From assembly GCA_964386865.1 (NCBI GenBank), contig CAYLUN010000011.1, positions 42,439 through 106,438 on the forward strand: a DNA stretch of 64,000 bases. Reading direction: 5' to 3'. The notes below the pieces were generated by a model, which was not told the origin of the DNA, did not search any database, and saw nothing but the letters and a program-made list of their open reading frames with translations. Every line of letters begins with the position of its first letter. The stretch's first letter is position 1. A program made the translations under genes and the position numbers. The DNA comes from CAYLUN01 sp964386865. Its GTDB lineage: Bacteria > Verrucomicrobiota > Kiritimatiellia > RFP12 > UBA1067. Shown here one piece after another: positions 25,197 through 34,004 of this stretch.

Positions 25197-26329
25197 ACGA
25201 CTGGACACGCGTGATACACAGCGGGCGCGACCGCGACCCGCACACGGGCGCGTCGAGCGTCCCGATCTACCAGGTCTCGACCTTCGACCAGCCCGACCCC
25301 GAGCACCTCGGCGCGTACGACTACGCCCGCAGCGACAACCCGACGCGCGAGGCGCTGGAGCACACCGTTGCGCAGCTCGAGGGCGGCGCGCGCGGGCTGG
25401 CCTTCGCCTCGGGCATGGCGGCCACCTCGTCGGCGCTGCTGCTCTTTCAGGCGGGCGACCACCTCGTCGTCGGCCGCGACATCTACGGCGGCACCTACCG
25501 CGTGCTGACCACGATCTTCAAGCGCTGGGGGCTCGACGTGACCTTCGCCGACAGCGCCGACCCCGAGGCGGTTCGCCGCGCGATCAAGCCGTCGACGCGC
25601 GGGCTCTTCGTGGAGAGCCCGGCCAACCCGCTGCTGCAGGTCACCGACCTGCGCACCATGGCCGAGATCGCCCGCGCGCACGGGCTGCTGGCCGTCACGG
25701 ACAACACCTTCATGACGCCGCACCTGCAGCGTCCGCTCGACCTTGGCTTCGACCTCGTGGTTCACAGCGCCACCAAGTTCCTGGGCGGCCACAGCGACCT
25801 GATCGCCGGCGTGGCGGTGGCGCGCGACGCCGAGCTGGGCAAGCGGCTCAAGGCGATCCAGAACAGCTTCGGCGCGATCCTCGGGCCGCAGGACGCGTGG
25901 CTCGTGCTGCGCGGCATCAAGACCCTCGCCGTGCGGCTGGAGGCTCAGCAGCTGACGGCGGGCGTGCTTGCCCGCTGGCTGCACGCGCGCCCGGAGGTCC
26001 GGCGCGTGTTCTATCCCGGACTCGACTCGCATCCCGGCCACGCCGTGCACGCGCGGCAGGCGCGCGGGGCGGGAGCCGTGCTATCGTTCGAGTTGGCGGA
26101 CGGCCCGACAGCCGTGGCGTTCATGAAGCGCGTCAAGCTCCCGCTCGTGGCGGTGAGTCTCGGCGGCGTGGAGAGCATCCTCTCCTACCCCGTGACGATG
26201 TCTCACGCGGCCATGCCGCGCGAGGAGCGCTTGGCGCGCGGCATCACGGACGGGCTGGTGCGGCTCTCCGTCGGGCTCGAGAGCGCCGACGACCTGATGG
26301 CGGATTTGAAGCAGGCGCTGGAGGAGTGA
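25193..26329 (+). CDS. Second Cys/Met metabolism PLP enzyme
   Basis: 378 aa from GTG 25193, overlapping the preceding stop by four bases (GTGA). GGAGG at 25181-25185 is the ribosome site, so translation is coupled. Motifs: ARSDNPTREALEH, FASGMAATSSALLL, VTDNTFMTP and the PLP-lysine segment VHSATKFLGGHSDLI. It is paralogous to the first gene throughout. A tandem pair suggests one gamma-synthase or sulfhydrylase and one beta-lyase, or a transsulfuration pair; which is which cannot be assigned. The sulfite reductase gene starts five bases downstream, linking both to sulfide incorporation. Confidence 0.92.
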   Translation: MNDWTRVIHSGRDRDPHTGASSVPIYQVSTFDQPDPEHLGAYDYARSDNPTREALEHTVAQLEGGARGLAFASGMAATSSALLLFQAGDHLVVGRDIYGGTYRVLTTIFKRWGLDVTFADSADPEAVRRAIKPSTRGLFVESPANPLLQVTDLRTMAEIARAHGLLAVTDNTFMTPHLQRPLDLGFDLVVHSATKFLGGHSDLIAGVAVARDAELGKRLKAIQNSFGAILGPQDAWLVLRGIKTLAVRLEAQQLTAGVLARWLHARPEVRRVFYPGLDSHPGHAVHARQARGAGAVLSFELADGPTAVAFMKRVKLPLVAVSLGGVESILSYPVTMSHAAMPREERLARGITDGLVRLSVGLESADDLMADLKQALEE

Positions 26330-26333
26330 GCAC

Positions 26334-27917
26334 ATGCAGAGACAGTTGACGATGTTACGGCTGAGCGAGGAGGAGGAGGTCAAGGCCGCAGGCCTGCACC
26401 TCGACTTCGACGAGATGGCCAAGCGCGGCGGCATGACCCGCGAAGAGGGCCTGATCGCCAAGTGGTACGGCATCTACGGGTCGCGCCAGCCGGGCAGCAA
26501 CATGGCGCGGGTGGTCATTCCCGGCGGTGTCTTCACGGCGGTCCAGGCGCGGCGCATCGCGGACGTCGCCGACCGCTACGGGCGCGGGCTCATCTGCGTC
26601 ACGACCCGGCAGGCGCTCCAGTTCCACCACCTGAAGGTGGCCGACCTGCCCGGCCTGCTGCGCGAGCTGGCGCTGGACGGCGTCTCGACCTTCCACGGCT
26701 GCGGCGATGTGACGCGCACCGTCGCCGCCTGCCCCTGCGCCGAGGAGTGCCCGCACCGGCGGTTGGACGTGCGCCCCTACGCCCGCGAGACGGCCCGCGC
26801 GCTGACCGCCATGCGCGACCTCGACAACCTGCCGCGCAAATACAAAATCACCTTCTCGGGCTGCGAGGCCGGTTGCGCGCAGCCGTGGATGAACTGCGTG
26901 GGCGTCATGGCCGTGCGGGCCGCGGTCGCGGGCGCGGAGCGCGCCGGATTTCGCATCGTGATCGGCGGCGGCATGGGCTGGAAGGCCTTTGTGGCGCAGC
27001 CGCTCTTCTCCTTTGTTCCGGCCGAGCGCGTGGCGGCGGTCTGCCGCGCGATCGGCCTGCTTTTCCGCGACCACGGCGACCGCTTCAACCGCGCCAAGTC
27101 GCGCCTGAAGTTCGTGGTCGACCGGCTGGGTGTCGAGGCCTGCCGCGAGCTGGTGCTCGGCTACCTGTGGCAGGAGGGCGTGCCCGTCGCGGATTTGAAG
27201 TGGGGCGAGCTGGCTTACGCCGGACGCCCTGTGCCGGAGCGCCCCCTGACGGACAGCGAAGTCGCAGGCTGGAAGGACGGCGGAGGAGTCGTCCGCATCC
27301 GCATCCCCAAGGGAGAGCTGAGCGGCGCGCAGCTGCGGCGCATCGCCGAACTGTCCGAGCTGTTCGGCAGCCAGCGCGTCTACTCCACCAACCGGCAGAA
27401 CCTCGAGCTGCACGGCGTGGCGCCGGACAAGCTCGCTGAGGCGCGGGCCGAAGTCGAGCGGCTGGGGTTCGCCACCGACGGCGTCCACGGCCTGCGCGAC
27501 ATGGTCTGTTGCGTCGGCACGGAGCATTGCCCTAAGGCGGTCTCCTCGACGCGCACGCTGTTCGACCTCCTGCAGCCCGTGGTCGGAAGCCCCGCGTACC
27601 GCGCGGTCGAGGAGCGGGCCGCGATCCACATCACCGGCTGCCCCAACTCCTGTTCGCCGTACCGCATCGCGGACATCGGTTTCCGCGGCTTGCGGCTGCG
27701 GCTGGAGCAAGGCTCGGCCGAGGGCTTCGAGGTGCTGATCGGCGGCGACCAGCGCGCGCACGGCCACACGCTCGGCGAGTTTCGCAAGGAGGACTGCCCC
27801 GCCGTTGTGGCGGCTATTCTGGACACGTTCCTCGCGCGGCGCTGCGGCGACGAGACGCTGGCCGCCTGCGTGGCCCGCGTCGGCGTGGAGCCCTTCAAAC
27901 AGGCGGTGTTCGCATGA
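26334..27917 (+). CDS. Siroheme [4Fe-4S] sulfite (or nitrite) reductase with cluster motifs in both halves
   Basis: 527 aa, two fused NIR/SIR half-repeats. The C-terminal half has C393-x5-C399 and C436-x3-C440 (CVGTEHCPKA, ITGCPNSCSPYRIADIGF), the ligands of the coupled siroheme-[4Fe-4S] centre. The N-terminal half also keeps C133-x5-C139 and C177-x3-C181 (CPCAEECPHR, FSGCEAGCAQPW) with almost the same spacing; this half normally loses them. Siroheme-contact arginines are plausible in TTRQALQFHH and TNRQNLELHG. It reduces sulfite to sulfide in the cytoplasm. GGAGGAG at the end of the upstream gene is the ribosome site. The 3' end overlaps the oxidoreductase gene by ATGA, so that protein is the likely electron donor. 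Nitrite reduction remains possible. Confidence 0.88.
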   Translation: MQRQLTMLRLSEEEEVKAAGLHLDFDEMAKRGGMTREEGLIAKWYGIYGSRQPGSNMARVVIPGGVFTAVQARRIADVADRYGRGLICVTTRQALQFHHLKVADLPGLLRELALDGVSTFHGCGDVTRTVAACPCAEECPHRRLDVRPYARETARALTAMRDLDNLPRKYKITFSGCEAGCAQPWMNCVGVMAVRAAVAGAERAGFRIVIGGGMGWKAFVAQPLFSFVPAERVAAVCRAIGLLFRDHGDRFNRAKSRLKFVVDRLGVEACRELVLGYLWQEGVPVADLKWGELAYAGRPVPERPLTDSEVAGWKDGGGVVRIRIPKGELSGAQLRRIAELSELFGSQRVYSTNRQNLELHGVAPDKLAEARAEVERLGFATDGVHGLRDMVCCVGTEHCPKAVSSTRTLFDLLQPVVGSPAYRAVEERAAIHITGCPNSCSPYRIADIGFRGLRLRLEQGSAEGFEVLIGGDQRAHGHTLGEFRKEDCPAVVAAILDTFLARRCGDETLAACVARVGVEPFKQAVFA

Positions 27918-29677
27918 AATACGACTATCCCCAAGCGCCCGCGTTCCGCGAGTACAGCACGCTCGACGGCGTCGGTCACACGGACAAAGACCGCAAGGCC
28001 ATCGCCCGCCACATCCCCTGCCAGGAGGCCTGCCCGGCAGCCACGAACGTGCCGCTCTACATCGAGCGGGTTGCGCAGGGCGACTGGGCCGGCGCGTACG
28101 CGGTCAACCTGGCGTGCAACGTCTTTCCCGGCGTGCTCGGCCGCATCTGCACGCGGCCCTGCCAGGCGCGCTGCCGCCACCAGTGGACCAACACCAGCGG
28201 CCCGGTCACGATCTGCCACCTCAAGCGCGCGGCTGCAGACCGCGCGGCGGGCGCGGCAGCAGCGCCCAAGCCGTGGTTCGGCCCGACGGGCAAGCGCGTG
28301 GCCGTCGTCGGCGGCGGGCCGGCCGGGCTGGCCGCCGCGCGCGACCTGCGCCGCCTCGGCCACAGCGTGACGCTGTTCGAGCGCGAGTCGCACCTCGGCG
28401 GCATGCTGGTCGACGGCATCCCGCGCTTCCGGCTGCCGCTTTCGGTCGTAGAGCGCGAGATCGGCTTCGTCGTGGACACGGGCGTAGACGTGCGCCTCGG
28501 CGAGGAGGTCGGCGCGGCCAGGCTTCGCGAGCTCTCCGCCGCGTTCGACGCCGTGCTCGTCGCGGCGGGCAACGCCGTCGAGGGGCGGGTCTCGATTCCC
28601 GGCGTGCCGGAGGAGGCCATGCTCTCCGGCCTCGCCTTCATGCGGCGCTACAACGCGGGCGAGGTCGGCCAGCTCGAGGGCGACGTGATCGTGCTCGGCG
28701 GCGGGTTCACGGCGGTGGACTGCGCCCGCGCCTCGGCGCGCGCCGCGCGCAAGCTGCTCGGCGCGGAGGGCTCGGTCAGCGTGATGTACCGCCGCACCGA
28801 GCAGTACATGGCCGCGCACCCCGAGGAGCTGGAGGAGATGGAGCGCGAGCGCATCGGCGTGCGCACGCTCGTGACTGCGGTGTCGGGGACGGCGCGGGAC
28901 GGTCGGCTGGAGTCGGTGACGTTTCGCCGCAACGTGCTCGCATCCGGCGGCGCGTCGGGCAAGCCCGCCATCGAGCCGGTGCCGGGCAGCGAGTTCACGG
29001 TGCCGTGCTCGACGCTGATCATCGCGGTCGGACAGTCGCGCGACGCCGCGCTGCTGCCGCCCGAGGGGTTGCCGAATCTCTTCGAAGCGGGCGACTTCGC
29101 CGGAGGCGCGAATGTGATTGAGGCCGTGGCGAGCGGCAAGCGCGCCGCGCGCGCGATCGACGAGCGCCTCATGGGCGCGCGCCGGCTCGAAGACGCCGTG
29201 GCGGTCGAAACCGTTGAGCGCGACGGCGAGACCGGGCGCGTGCGCGACCACGACCTGGTCGCGCCGGCGGCCATGCCGGTGATCCCCGTGGCCGCGCGCG
29301 CGGCGGGCGACGCCGAGGTCGAGGCTGGGCTGGACGACGCGCAGGCTGCGGCCAACGCCCGCCGCTGCTACCTCTGCCACTACACCTTCGAGATCGACCC
29401 CGACGCCTGCATCCAGTGCGGCTGGTGCATCGACGCTGCGCCGCGCCGCTGCATCAAGCGCCTGTCCCGTGTGAGCTTCGACGCCGACGGCGCCGTGGCG
29501 GAGACCGTCGAGGCCGCGGCGTCCGACGACACGACCTACATCTGGATCGACCCCGACGCGTGCATCCGCTGCGGCAAGTGCCTGCGCGTGTGCCCAACCG
29601 GCGCGATCAGCATGAAGCGCTCGGAGCGCGTGACGCGGCCCTGCGGCGGGAGCACGTGCGAGGCTTCACCGATTTGA
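27914..29677 (+). CDS. GltD-like NAD(P)H:FAD/Fe-S oxidoreductase with C-terminal ferredoxin domain
   Basis: 587 aa. An N-terminal Fer4_20-type cysteine region (CQEACPAATNVP, CNVFPGVLGRICTRPCQARC) is followed by an FAD fold (VAVVGGGPAGLAAARDLRRL, about 132), an NAD(P)H fold (VIVLGGGFTAVDCARA, about 257) and a GDFAGGANVIEAVASGKRAA FAD-closing motif. Two [4Fe-4S] ferredoxin clusters sit at the end (CIQCGWCIDAAPRRC, CIRCGKCLRVCPTG). It resembles the small subunit of glutamate synthase and related electron-transfer modules. The ATGA overlap with the sulfite reductase points to a dedicated NAD(P)H-to-sulfite electron path. No large glutamate synthase subunit is nearby. In the first terminal cluster motif the last cysteine is displaced (CIDAAPRRC). 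Confidence 0.9.
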   Translation: MKYDYPQAPAFREYSTLDGVGHTDKDRKAIARHIPCQEACPAATNVPLYIERVAQGDWAGAYAVNLACNVFPGVLGRICTRPCQARCRHQWTNTSGPVTICHLKRAAADRAAGAAAAPKPWFGPTGKRVAVVGGGPAGLAAARDLRRLGHSVTLFERESHLGGMLVDGIPRFRLPLSVVEREIGFVVDTGVDVRLGEEVGAARLRELSAAFDAVLVAAGNAVEGRVSIPGVPEEAMLSGLAFMRRYNAGEVGQLEGDVIVLGGGFTAVDCARASARAARKLLGAEGSVSVMYRRTEQYMAAHPEELEEMERERIGVRTLVTAVSGTARDGRLESVTFRRNVLASGGASGKPAIEPVPGSEFTVPCSTLIIAVGQSRDAALLPPEGLPNLFEAGDFAGGANVIEAVASGKRAARAIDERLMGARRLEDAVAVETVERDGETGRVRDHDLVAPAAMPVIPVAARAAGDAEVEAGLDDAQAAANARRCYLCHYTFEIDPDACIQCGWCIDAAPRRCIKRLSRVSFDADGAVAETVEAAASDDTTYIWIDPDACIRCGKCLRVCPTGAISMKRSERVTRPCGGSTCEASPI

Positions 29678-29687
29678 GGATGCCGCC

Positions 29688-29930
29688 ATGAAACGCTTCT
29701 GGCCCCTGTTATTGCTGGTTGCCGGTGTGCTGCTCGTCCTGGGCGGCTTCGCTTACGATGTGCTGTGCGCCGGCATTCCCTATCAGGATCCCACGCCGGA
29801 GCAGTCGGCGCGCTACGCGTACCATGCCCGCGTCGCGTCGTGCCTTCGCGGCGCAGGCCTAGCCGCCTTGCTGGCCGGGGCCGTCGCGGGTCTCGTCCGC
29901 CGCATGACCCGCAAGCCGCGCGGCGGATGA
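29688..29930 (+). CDS. Small two-helix membrane protein
   Basis: 80 aa with two hydrophobic helices (WPLLLLVAGVLLVLGGF and AGLAALLAGAVAGLV) separated by a polar stretch, and a basic tail. GAGG eight bases before ATG 29688. It starts ten bases after the oxidoreductase gene and so is probably the last gene of the sulfur operon. No family is recognised; a membrane anchor or export role would be speculation. Confidence 0.7.
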   Translation: MKRFWPLLLLVAGVLLVLGGFAYDVLCAGIPYQDPTPEQSARYAYHARVASCLRGAGLAALLAGAVAGLVRRMTRKPRGG

Positions 29931-29953
29931 CGACAGCGCGGGCGGACGAGCCT

Positions 29954-29976
29954 CGTCCGGCTCGTAGCGCCGGACG
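29954..29976. terminator. Hairpin after the sulfur operon
   Basis: CGTCCGGC (29954-29961) pairs with GCCGGACG (29969-29976) around a seven-base loop, followed by TACTGTTTC. A weak T-poor terminator is plausible. A second small palindrome (GGACGAG/CTCGTCC) overlaps its left side. The rest of 29931-30142 shows nothing else clear. Confidence 0.4.
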
Positions 29977-30142
29977 TACTGTTTCATCTCGGATGCCGCG
30001 GCTTATCTGCTTCCGAACGTCGGTCCGCGCGCAGGTGAGTTCCCCGTCACGAACCGAAGGCTACGCGCCGGCTGAACGGCATGGACAGAAGCAGAACGGC
30101 GTGCTACGGTATCCTGTGCGTACGGTATACGGGAGGTGCGGC

Positions 30143-31141
30143 ATGCGTGTGATGAACTGGACGGTCGTTGTTTGGGGTGCGGCGTTTGCGCTGGCGGCGG
30201 CGGGAGCGGAGCCCGCGATGAAGTGGGCGGATGAGACGCGGCTCGGGCGGCCGTTCTCGAAAGACCCGTCGGTGATCCGCTTCAAAGACCGCTACCTGAT
30301 GTATTTCTCGCTGCCGCCGTTCGACGCGAAGCTCGCGCCGACGAACGCGCCCAAGGGCTGGTCGATCGGCATTGCCGAAAGCAAAGACCTGCTGGCCTGG
30401 AGCAAGGTCACCGAGCTGCGCCCGGAGCAGCCGTGCGACGCGAAAGGCCTGTGCGCGCCCGGCGCGCTGGTGCTGGAGGGCCGCGTGCACATCTTCTACC
30501 AGACCTACGGCAACGGCCCCAAGGACGCGCTCTGCCACGCGGTGTCTGACGACGGCGTGACCTTCACGCGGCACCCGCAGAACCCGGTTTTCCGCCCGCA
30601 CGGCGCGTGGACCTCGGGCCGAGCGATCGACGCCGAGGCCTTCCCGCTCAACGGCAAGCTGCTGCTCTACTTCGCGACGCGCGACCCCAACATGGTCACG
30701 CAGATGGTCGGCGTGGCGTCGGCCGACCTGACGTCGGACTTCGGCCCCGCGGCGTGGACGCAGCTGCGCGACGGGCCGGTGCTGCGGCCCGAGCTGCCGT
30801 GGGAGAAGAAGTGCATCGAGGCTCCGACCGTGCTCCGGCGCGGCGACACGCTCTTCATGTTCTACGCGGGCGGCTACAACAACGAGCCGCAGCAGGTGGG
30901 CGTGGCCTCCAGCGCGGACGGCGTCACGTGGGCGCGCCTCTCGGCCGAGCCGCTGCTGCCGAACGGCAAGCCGGGGGAGTGGAACGCCTCCGAGTCGGGC
31001 CACCCCGGCATCTTCGGCGAAGCCGACGGCCAGACGTGGCTCTTCTTCCAGGGCAACGCCGACAAGGGCAAGACCTGGTTCCTCTCGCGCGTCGGCATCG
31101 AGTGGAAGGCAGGCCGTCCGGCGGTGAAGAGGGGTCGTTAG
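30143..31141 (+). CDS. Secreted GH43/GH32-like five-bladed propeller protein
   Basis: 332 aa from ATG 30143, with GGGAGGTG four to eleven bases upstream; the frame is open further 5' but without start signals. Signal peptide VMNWTVVVWGAAFALAAAGA. The propeller begins SKDPSVIRFKDRYLMYFS and contains HIFYQTYGNGPKDALCHAVS, IDAEAFPLNGKLLLYFATRD and a C-terminal SGHPGIFGEADGQTWLFFQG. These acidic blade motifs resemble clan GH-F/J glycosidases (arabinosidase, xylosidase or fructosidase types). It is a close homologue of the C-terminal domain of the beta-helix protein at 44530-47328. Substrate unknown. Confidence 0.8.
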   Translation: MRVMNWTVVVWGAAFALAAAGAEPAMKWADETRLGRPFSKDPSVIRFKDRYLMYFSLPPFDAKLAPTNAPKGWSIGIAESKDLLAWSKVTELRPEQPCDAKGLCAPGALVLEGRVHIFYQTYGNGPKDALCHAVSDDGVTFTRHPQNPVFRPHGAWTSGRAIDAEAFPLNGKLLLYFATRDPNMVTQMVGVASADLTSDFGPAAWTQLRDGPVLRPELPWEKKCIEAPTVLRRGDTLFMFYAGGYNNEPQQVGVASSADGVTWARLSAEPLLPNGKPGEWNASESGHPGIFGEADGQTWLFFQGNADKGKTWFLSRVGIEWKAGRPAVKRGR

Positions 31142-31157
31142 CCGGTGACAAATACAT

Positions 31158-31191
31158 TTGACTAGTGCTAGGTTATTATAGAAACTAGAAT
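31158..31191 (+). promoter_or_regulatory. AT-rich promoter/operator region of the papain-hydrolase gene
   Basis: TTGACT at 31158-31163 is a good -35 box, but neither candidate -10 (TATAGA at 31177, TAGAAT at 31186) has standard spacing. CTAG-containing repeats (ACTAGTGCTAG and ACTAG) could be an operator. The stretch is conspicuously AT-rich for this genome. Confidence 0.35.
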
Positions 31192-31238
31192 GCAATAGTG
31201 GGTTTGTATTGTTTTGGGTTAGATAAGGAGTCGGAAAC

Positions 31239-33377
31239 ATGCCTCAGAGAACTGCCGTTGTCAATGGAATGACGCTCACGTTCGATGCCCGCCCGGATCG
31301 GCTCGACCTGCGGGATTTGCCGTATCGTCCGCCGGTCGAAAACCTGCCGCCCGCATATCCCGATGACGAGCTTGTGAAGGATTTGCTTCCCGGTTATCTG
31401 AAGGCGGGGCTGATCCTCGATCAGGGAAAGGAGGGCGCCTGCACGGGTTTCGGCCTGTCGGCGGTCGTCAACTTCCTGCGCTGGACGACCGCGTTCGAGA
31501 ACAAGCAGCCGATGAGTTCGGCGGATCTGGTGAGCCCCCGTATGCTCTACCACCTGGCCCGCTTCTACGACGAGTGGCCCGGCGAGGATTACGACGGGTC
31601 GAGCTGCCGGGGGGCGCTGAAGGGGTGGCAGCGGCACGGCGTCTGCCTGGAGAGGCTCTGGCCGTACAACAGAGGCCGCTTTGTGCGGCCTTCCGAAGGC
31701 TGGGAGGTAGATGCCGTCGCCCGCCCGCTCGGTGTGTATTACCGGATCCAGCGGGATTCTGTTGTGGACATGCAGTCGGCCATCCTTCAGGCGGGCGCGA
31801 TCTACGTCTCGGCCGACGTTCACGCAGGGTGGACGATCGACGGGAGGGCGAGGGGGCTACCCACGCATGCGAAGCTGCCGGTGATCAAGCCCAGCACGAA
31901 GATACTGGGCGGGCACGCCTTCGCGATCATCGGCTATAACGATGTCGGCTTTGTCGTCCAGAATTCGTGGGGTGCCGACTGGGGCTGGTCGGGCTTCGCC
32001 GTGTTGCCCTATGAGGACTGGGTGGCCCACGGGACGGACGCGTGGGTTGCCGGGCTGGGGGCGCCGGTCACCCGCACGGTGCCGGTTGCGCAAGGGAGCA
32101 AGGTGCACAAGGCGCCGCAGTACTTCGTTCGACACGGGGGGCGCGTTGCGGCGGCCGGTCAGCTGCCGGGCTGGACCGGGTCGGCAGGCGATCCATTAGG
32201 ACATCGCGCAGGCGTATGGGACGAGCAAGCCGCCTATTGGCATACCTTGGTGTCCGGCAATGACGGCTGCGTGCTCAATCGTCTGCCTCAGGCGGAGAAT
32301 GAGAGAGACAACCTGAAGATCGTTGCCTTGGAACAGCCGCAGGCGTGGTTCAAGGCGCGAGGGCAGGCGGAGCCGGCTCGGGTTGTGATCTATGCTCACG
32401 GGGGGCTGAATTCGGAGCAAGCGTCCGTCTCGCGGATACGGGTTCTCGGCCCCAACTTCGAGGCAAACGGCATCTATCCGATCTTTGTGACGTGGAAGAG
32501 CGGCTGGGCGGAAACGCTCGGCAATATGGTCGAGGATGCCGCGAAAGAGGTCTTTGGCGGGGCCTTGCCGCCGGCCAAAGGGTTGGGCGACGTCATCGCC
32601 GAGGCGACGGACCGCGCGCTGGAGGCCATCAGCCGCACCGTCCTTGTGCGCGGCATGTGGTCGGAGATGAAGGAGAACGTCTCCCGGTCCTCCGGCACGG
32701 GCCGGGGCGTCGACGGTCTGGCCGAGCAGCTGAAGCGGCTCTCCGTCGCCCTGGGCGGCAAGCTCGAGATTCATCTGGCCGGGCATTCGGCCGGTTCGTT
32801 TGTCTGCGGCCACCTGCTGAGCGAGTTCAAGGGTCGGAGGCTTGCGGCCTCCAGCTGCACGCTGTTTGCGCCGGCTTGCGATCTGGGCTTCGCGTTGGAG
32901 CACTATGCGGCCGCGATTCGCGCTGGACGCCTCGACCGGAGCCGCTTCCACATTCACGCCCTCGCCGACTCCTTGGAGCAGGGCGATACGGTTGGGCCTT
33001 ATCGGAAATCGCTGCTCTACCTCGTGAGCCGCGCGCTGGAGCGCTGGCACAAGACCCCCTTGCTCGGGCTGGCCACGGCGTTCGACCCCCGCTACGCGTC
33101 CGACGAGTTTTGGCACAAGGACGCCTTGGCGGATATCAAGGCCTGGCAGAAGTTCTTTTGGCAGGGCCAGACCCCGCCGAGCGGCTTTGCCAAGGCGGGG
33201 CAGGCTGCCGGGCTCCGGACGCTGGCGGTTTGGAGTAAGCCGCAGATCGACACGGGGGCGGGGCCCGCCAAGAGCACGCATGGCTCGTTTGACAACAGCG
33301 TCGCCCATATCACGGGCGCGATCGCGTCCATTCGCGGCGGCCCCTTGACAAAGAAGGTCTCGCCTCTCAACTACTGA
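31239..33377 (+). CDS. Papain-like (C1) peptidase fused to a Ser alpha/beta-hydrolase
   Basis: 712 aa with no signal peptide, so probably cytosolic. Residues about 55-275 form a C1 papain fold: Q62 and C68 in DQGKEGACTGFG, H226 in GGHAFAIIGYN and N242 in VQNSWGADWGWSGF. Residues about 375-700 form an alpha/beta-hydrolase: the oxyanion HGG at 387-389 (IYAHGGLNS), the nucleophile elbow GHSAG (S517), and a late THGSFDN that could supply the histidine. There are no pro-peptide and no membrane segments. GGAG eight bases before ATG 31239. It is a single-gene unit in a locally AT-richer stretch, convergent with the TRL-like lipoprotein gene. Candidates include a defence or toxin effector or an intracellular processing enzyme; its function is not known. 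Confidence 0.8.
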   Translation: MPQRTAVVNGMTLTFDARPDRLDLRDLPYRPPVENLPPAYPDDELVKDLLPGYLKAGLILDQGKEGACTGFGLSAVVNFLRWTTAFENKQPMSSADLVSPRMLYHLARFYDEWPGEDYDGSSCRGALKGWQRHGVCLERLWPYNRGRFVRPSEGWEVDAVARPLGVYYRIQRDSVVDMQSAILQAGAIYVSADVHAGWTIDGRARGLPTHAKLPVIKPSTKILGGHAFAIIGYNDVGFVVQNSWGADWGWSGFAVLPYEDWVAHGTDAWVAGLGAPVTRTVPVAQGSKVHKAPQYFVRHGGRVAAAGQLPGWTGSAGDPLGHRAGVWDEQAAYWHTLVSGNDGCVLNRLPQAENERDNLKIVALEQPQAWFKARGQAEPARVVIYAHGGLNSEQASVSRIRVLGPNFEANGIYPIFVTWKSGWAETLGNMVEDAAKEVFGGALPPAKGLGDVIAEATDRALEAISRTVLVRGMWSEMKENVSRSSGTGRGVDGLAEQLKRLSVALGGKLEIHLAGHSAGSFVCGHLLSEFKGRRLAASSCTLFAPACDLGFALEHYAAAIRAGRLDRSRFHIHALADSLEQGDTVGPYRKSLLYLVSRALERWHKTPLLGLATAFDPRYASDEFWHKDALADIKAWQKFFWQGQTPPSGFAKAGQAAGLRTLAVWSKPQIDTGAGPAKSTHGSFDNSVAHITGAIASIRGGPLTKKVSPLNY

Positions 33378-33419
33378 GCCCCCCCCCCGCCCGCTGAAAG
33401 CAGAGGGCGATGAAAACGA

Positions 33420-33452
33420 GCGAGGCGTCGCGCCACAGGCGCCACGCCTCGC
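33420..33452. terminator. Strong convergent hairpin
   Basis: GCGAGGCGT (33420-33428) pairs with ACGCCTCGC (33444-33452), enclosing a further GCGCC/GGCGC stem with an ACA loop. It lies between two convergent genes and can act on both transcripts. A run of ten C residues occurs just upstream (around 33379). Confidence 0.6.
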
Positions 33453-33472
33453 CTCTGCCACGATAGCGGCGA

Positions 33473-33796
33473 CTACTCGCCGTACACGGTCGTGATGGTC
33501 TCGTTATAGATGAACAGAATGTTCTTCACGTTGTAGTCCACATGGTGGACTTTGTTGATTCCGCCGTTGCGCATGGCGGCGCCGATGGAGGCGTCTCCCG
33601 TGTTGAAGCAGATGATGCCGGTCGATTTTGACTCGCCGTGCTTCAAGGGGTTGACACTGTTGTCGACGAACGGCTCGGACACGACGTGATCGATGATGAT
33701 CGCGGCCGTTGCGTTCCCCTTCATGGGGGCGATTCCGCAACCGGACATGGCGACTGCGCACGCACAAATGGCGGCGAAAGCAAGCACCTTCTTCAT
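33473..33796 (-). CDS. TRL-like lipoprotein
   Basis: 107 aa from ATG 33796, with AGGAGG five bases upstream. The signal sequence ends in the lipobox AMSGC. The mature part matches the TRL-like family pattern: TGIICFNTGDASIGAAMRNG followed by INKVHHVDYNVKNILFIYNE, ending in a TTVYG-like strand. The family was named from a tRNA-associated locus in Helicobacter and occurs as small envelope lipoproteins of unknown role. No tRNA gene is adjacent here. Confidence 0.8.
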   Translation of the reverse strand: MKKVLAFAAICACAVAMSGCGIAPMKGNATAAIIIDHVVSEPFVDNSVNPLKHGESKSTGIICFNTGDASIGAAMRNGGINKVHHVDYNVKNILFIYNETITTVYGE

Positions 33797-34004
33797 TGAA
33801 CCTCCTTGGTTTACGTGTTTCACAGACAATACGTTGCTACACTTAATGATTTGGTGCAATAAGAAAAGCGCGCCCGAGGAAAAAATTTCGGGCGAGGACA
33901 GCCTCACAGCGCAGCGCGGCGGAACGCCACGCGTTTGCGGCCGGCCAGCTTGGCCGAACAGTTTTCCAGTTTGGAGTCGCCGGGGCGCACCCTGCCACGG
34001 CAGC

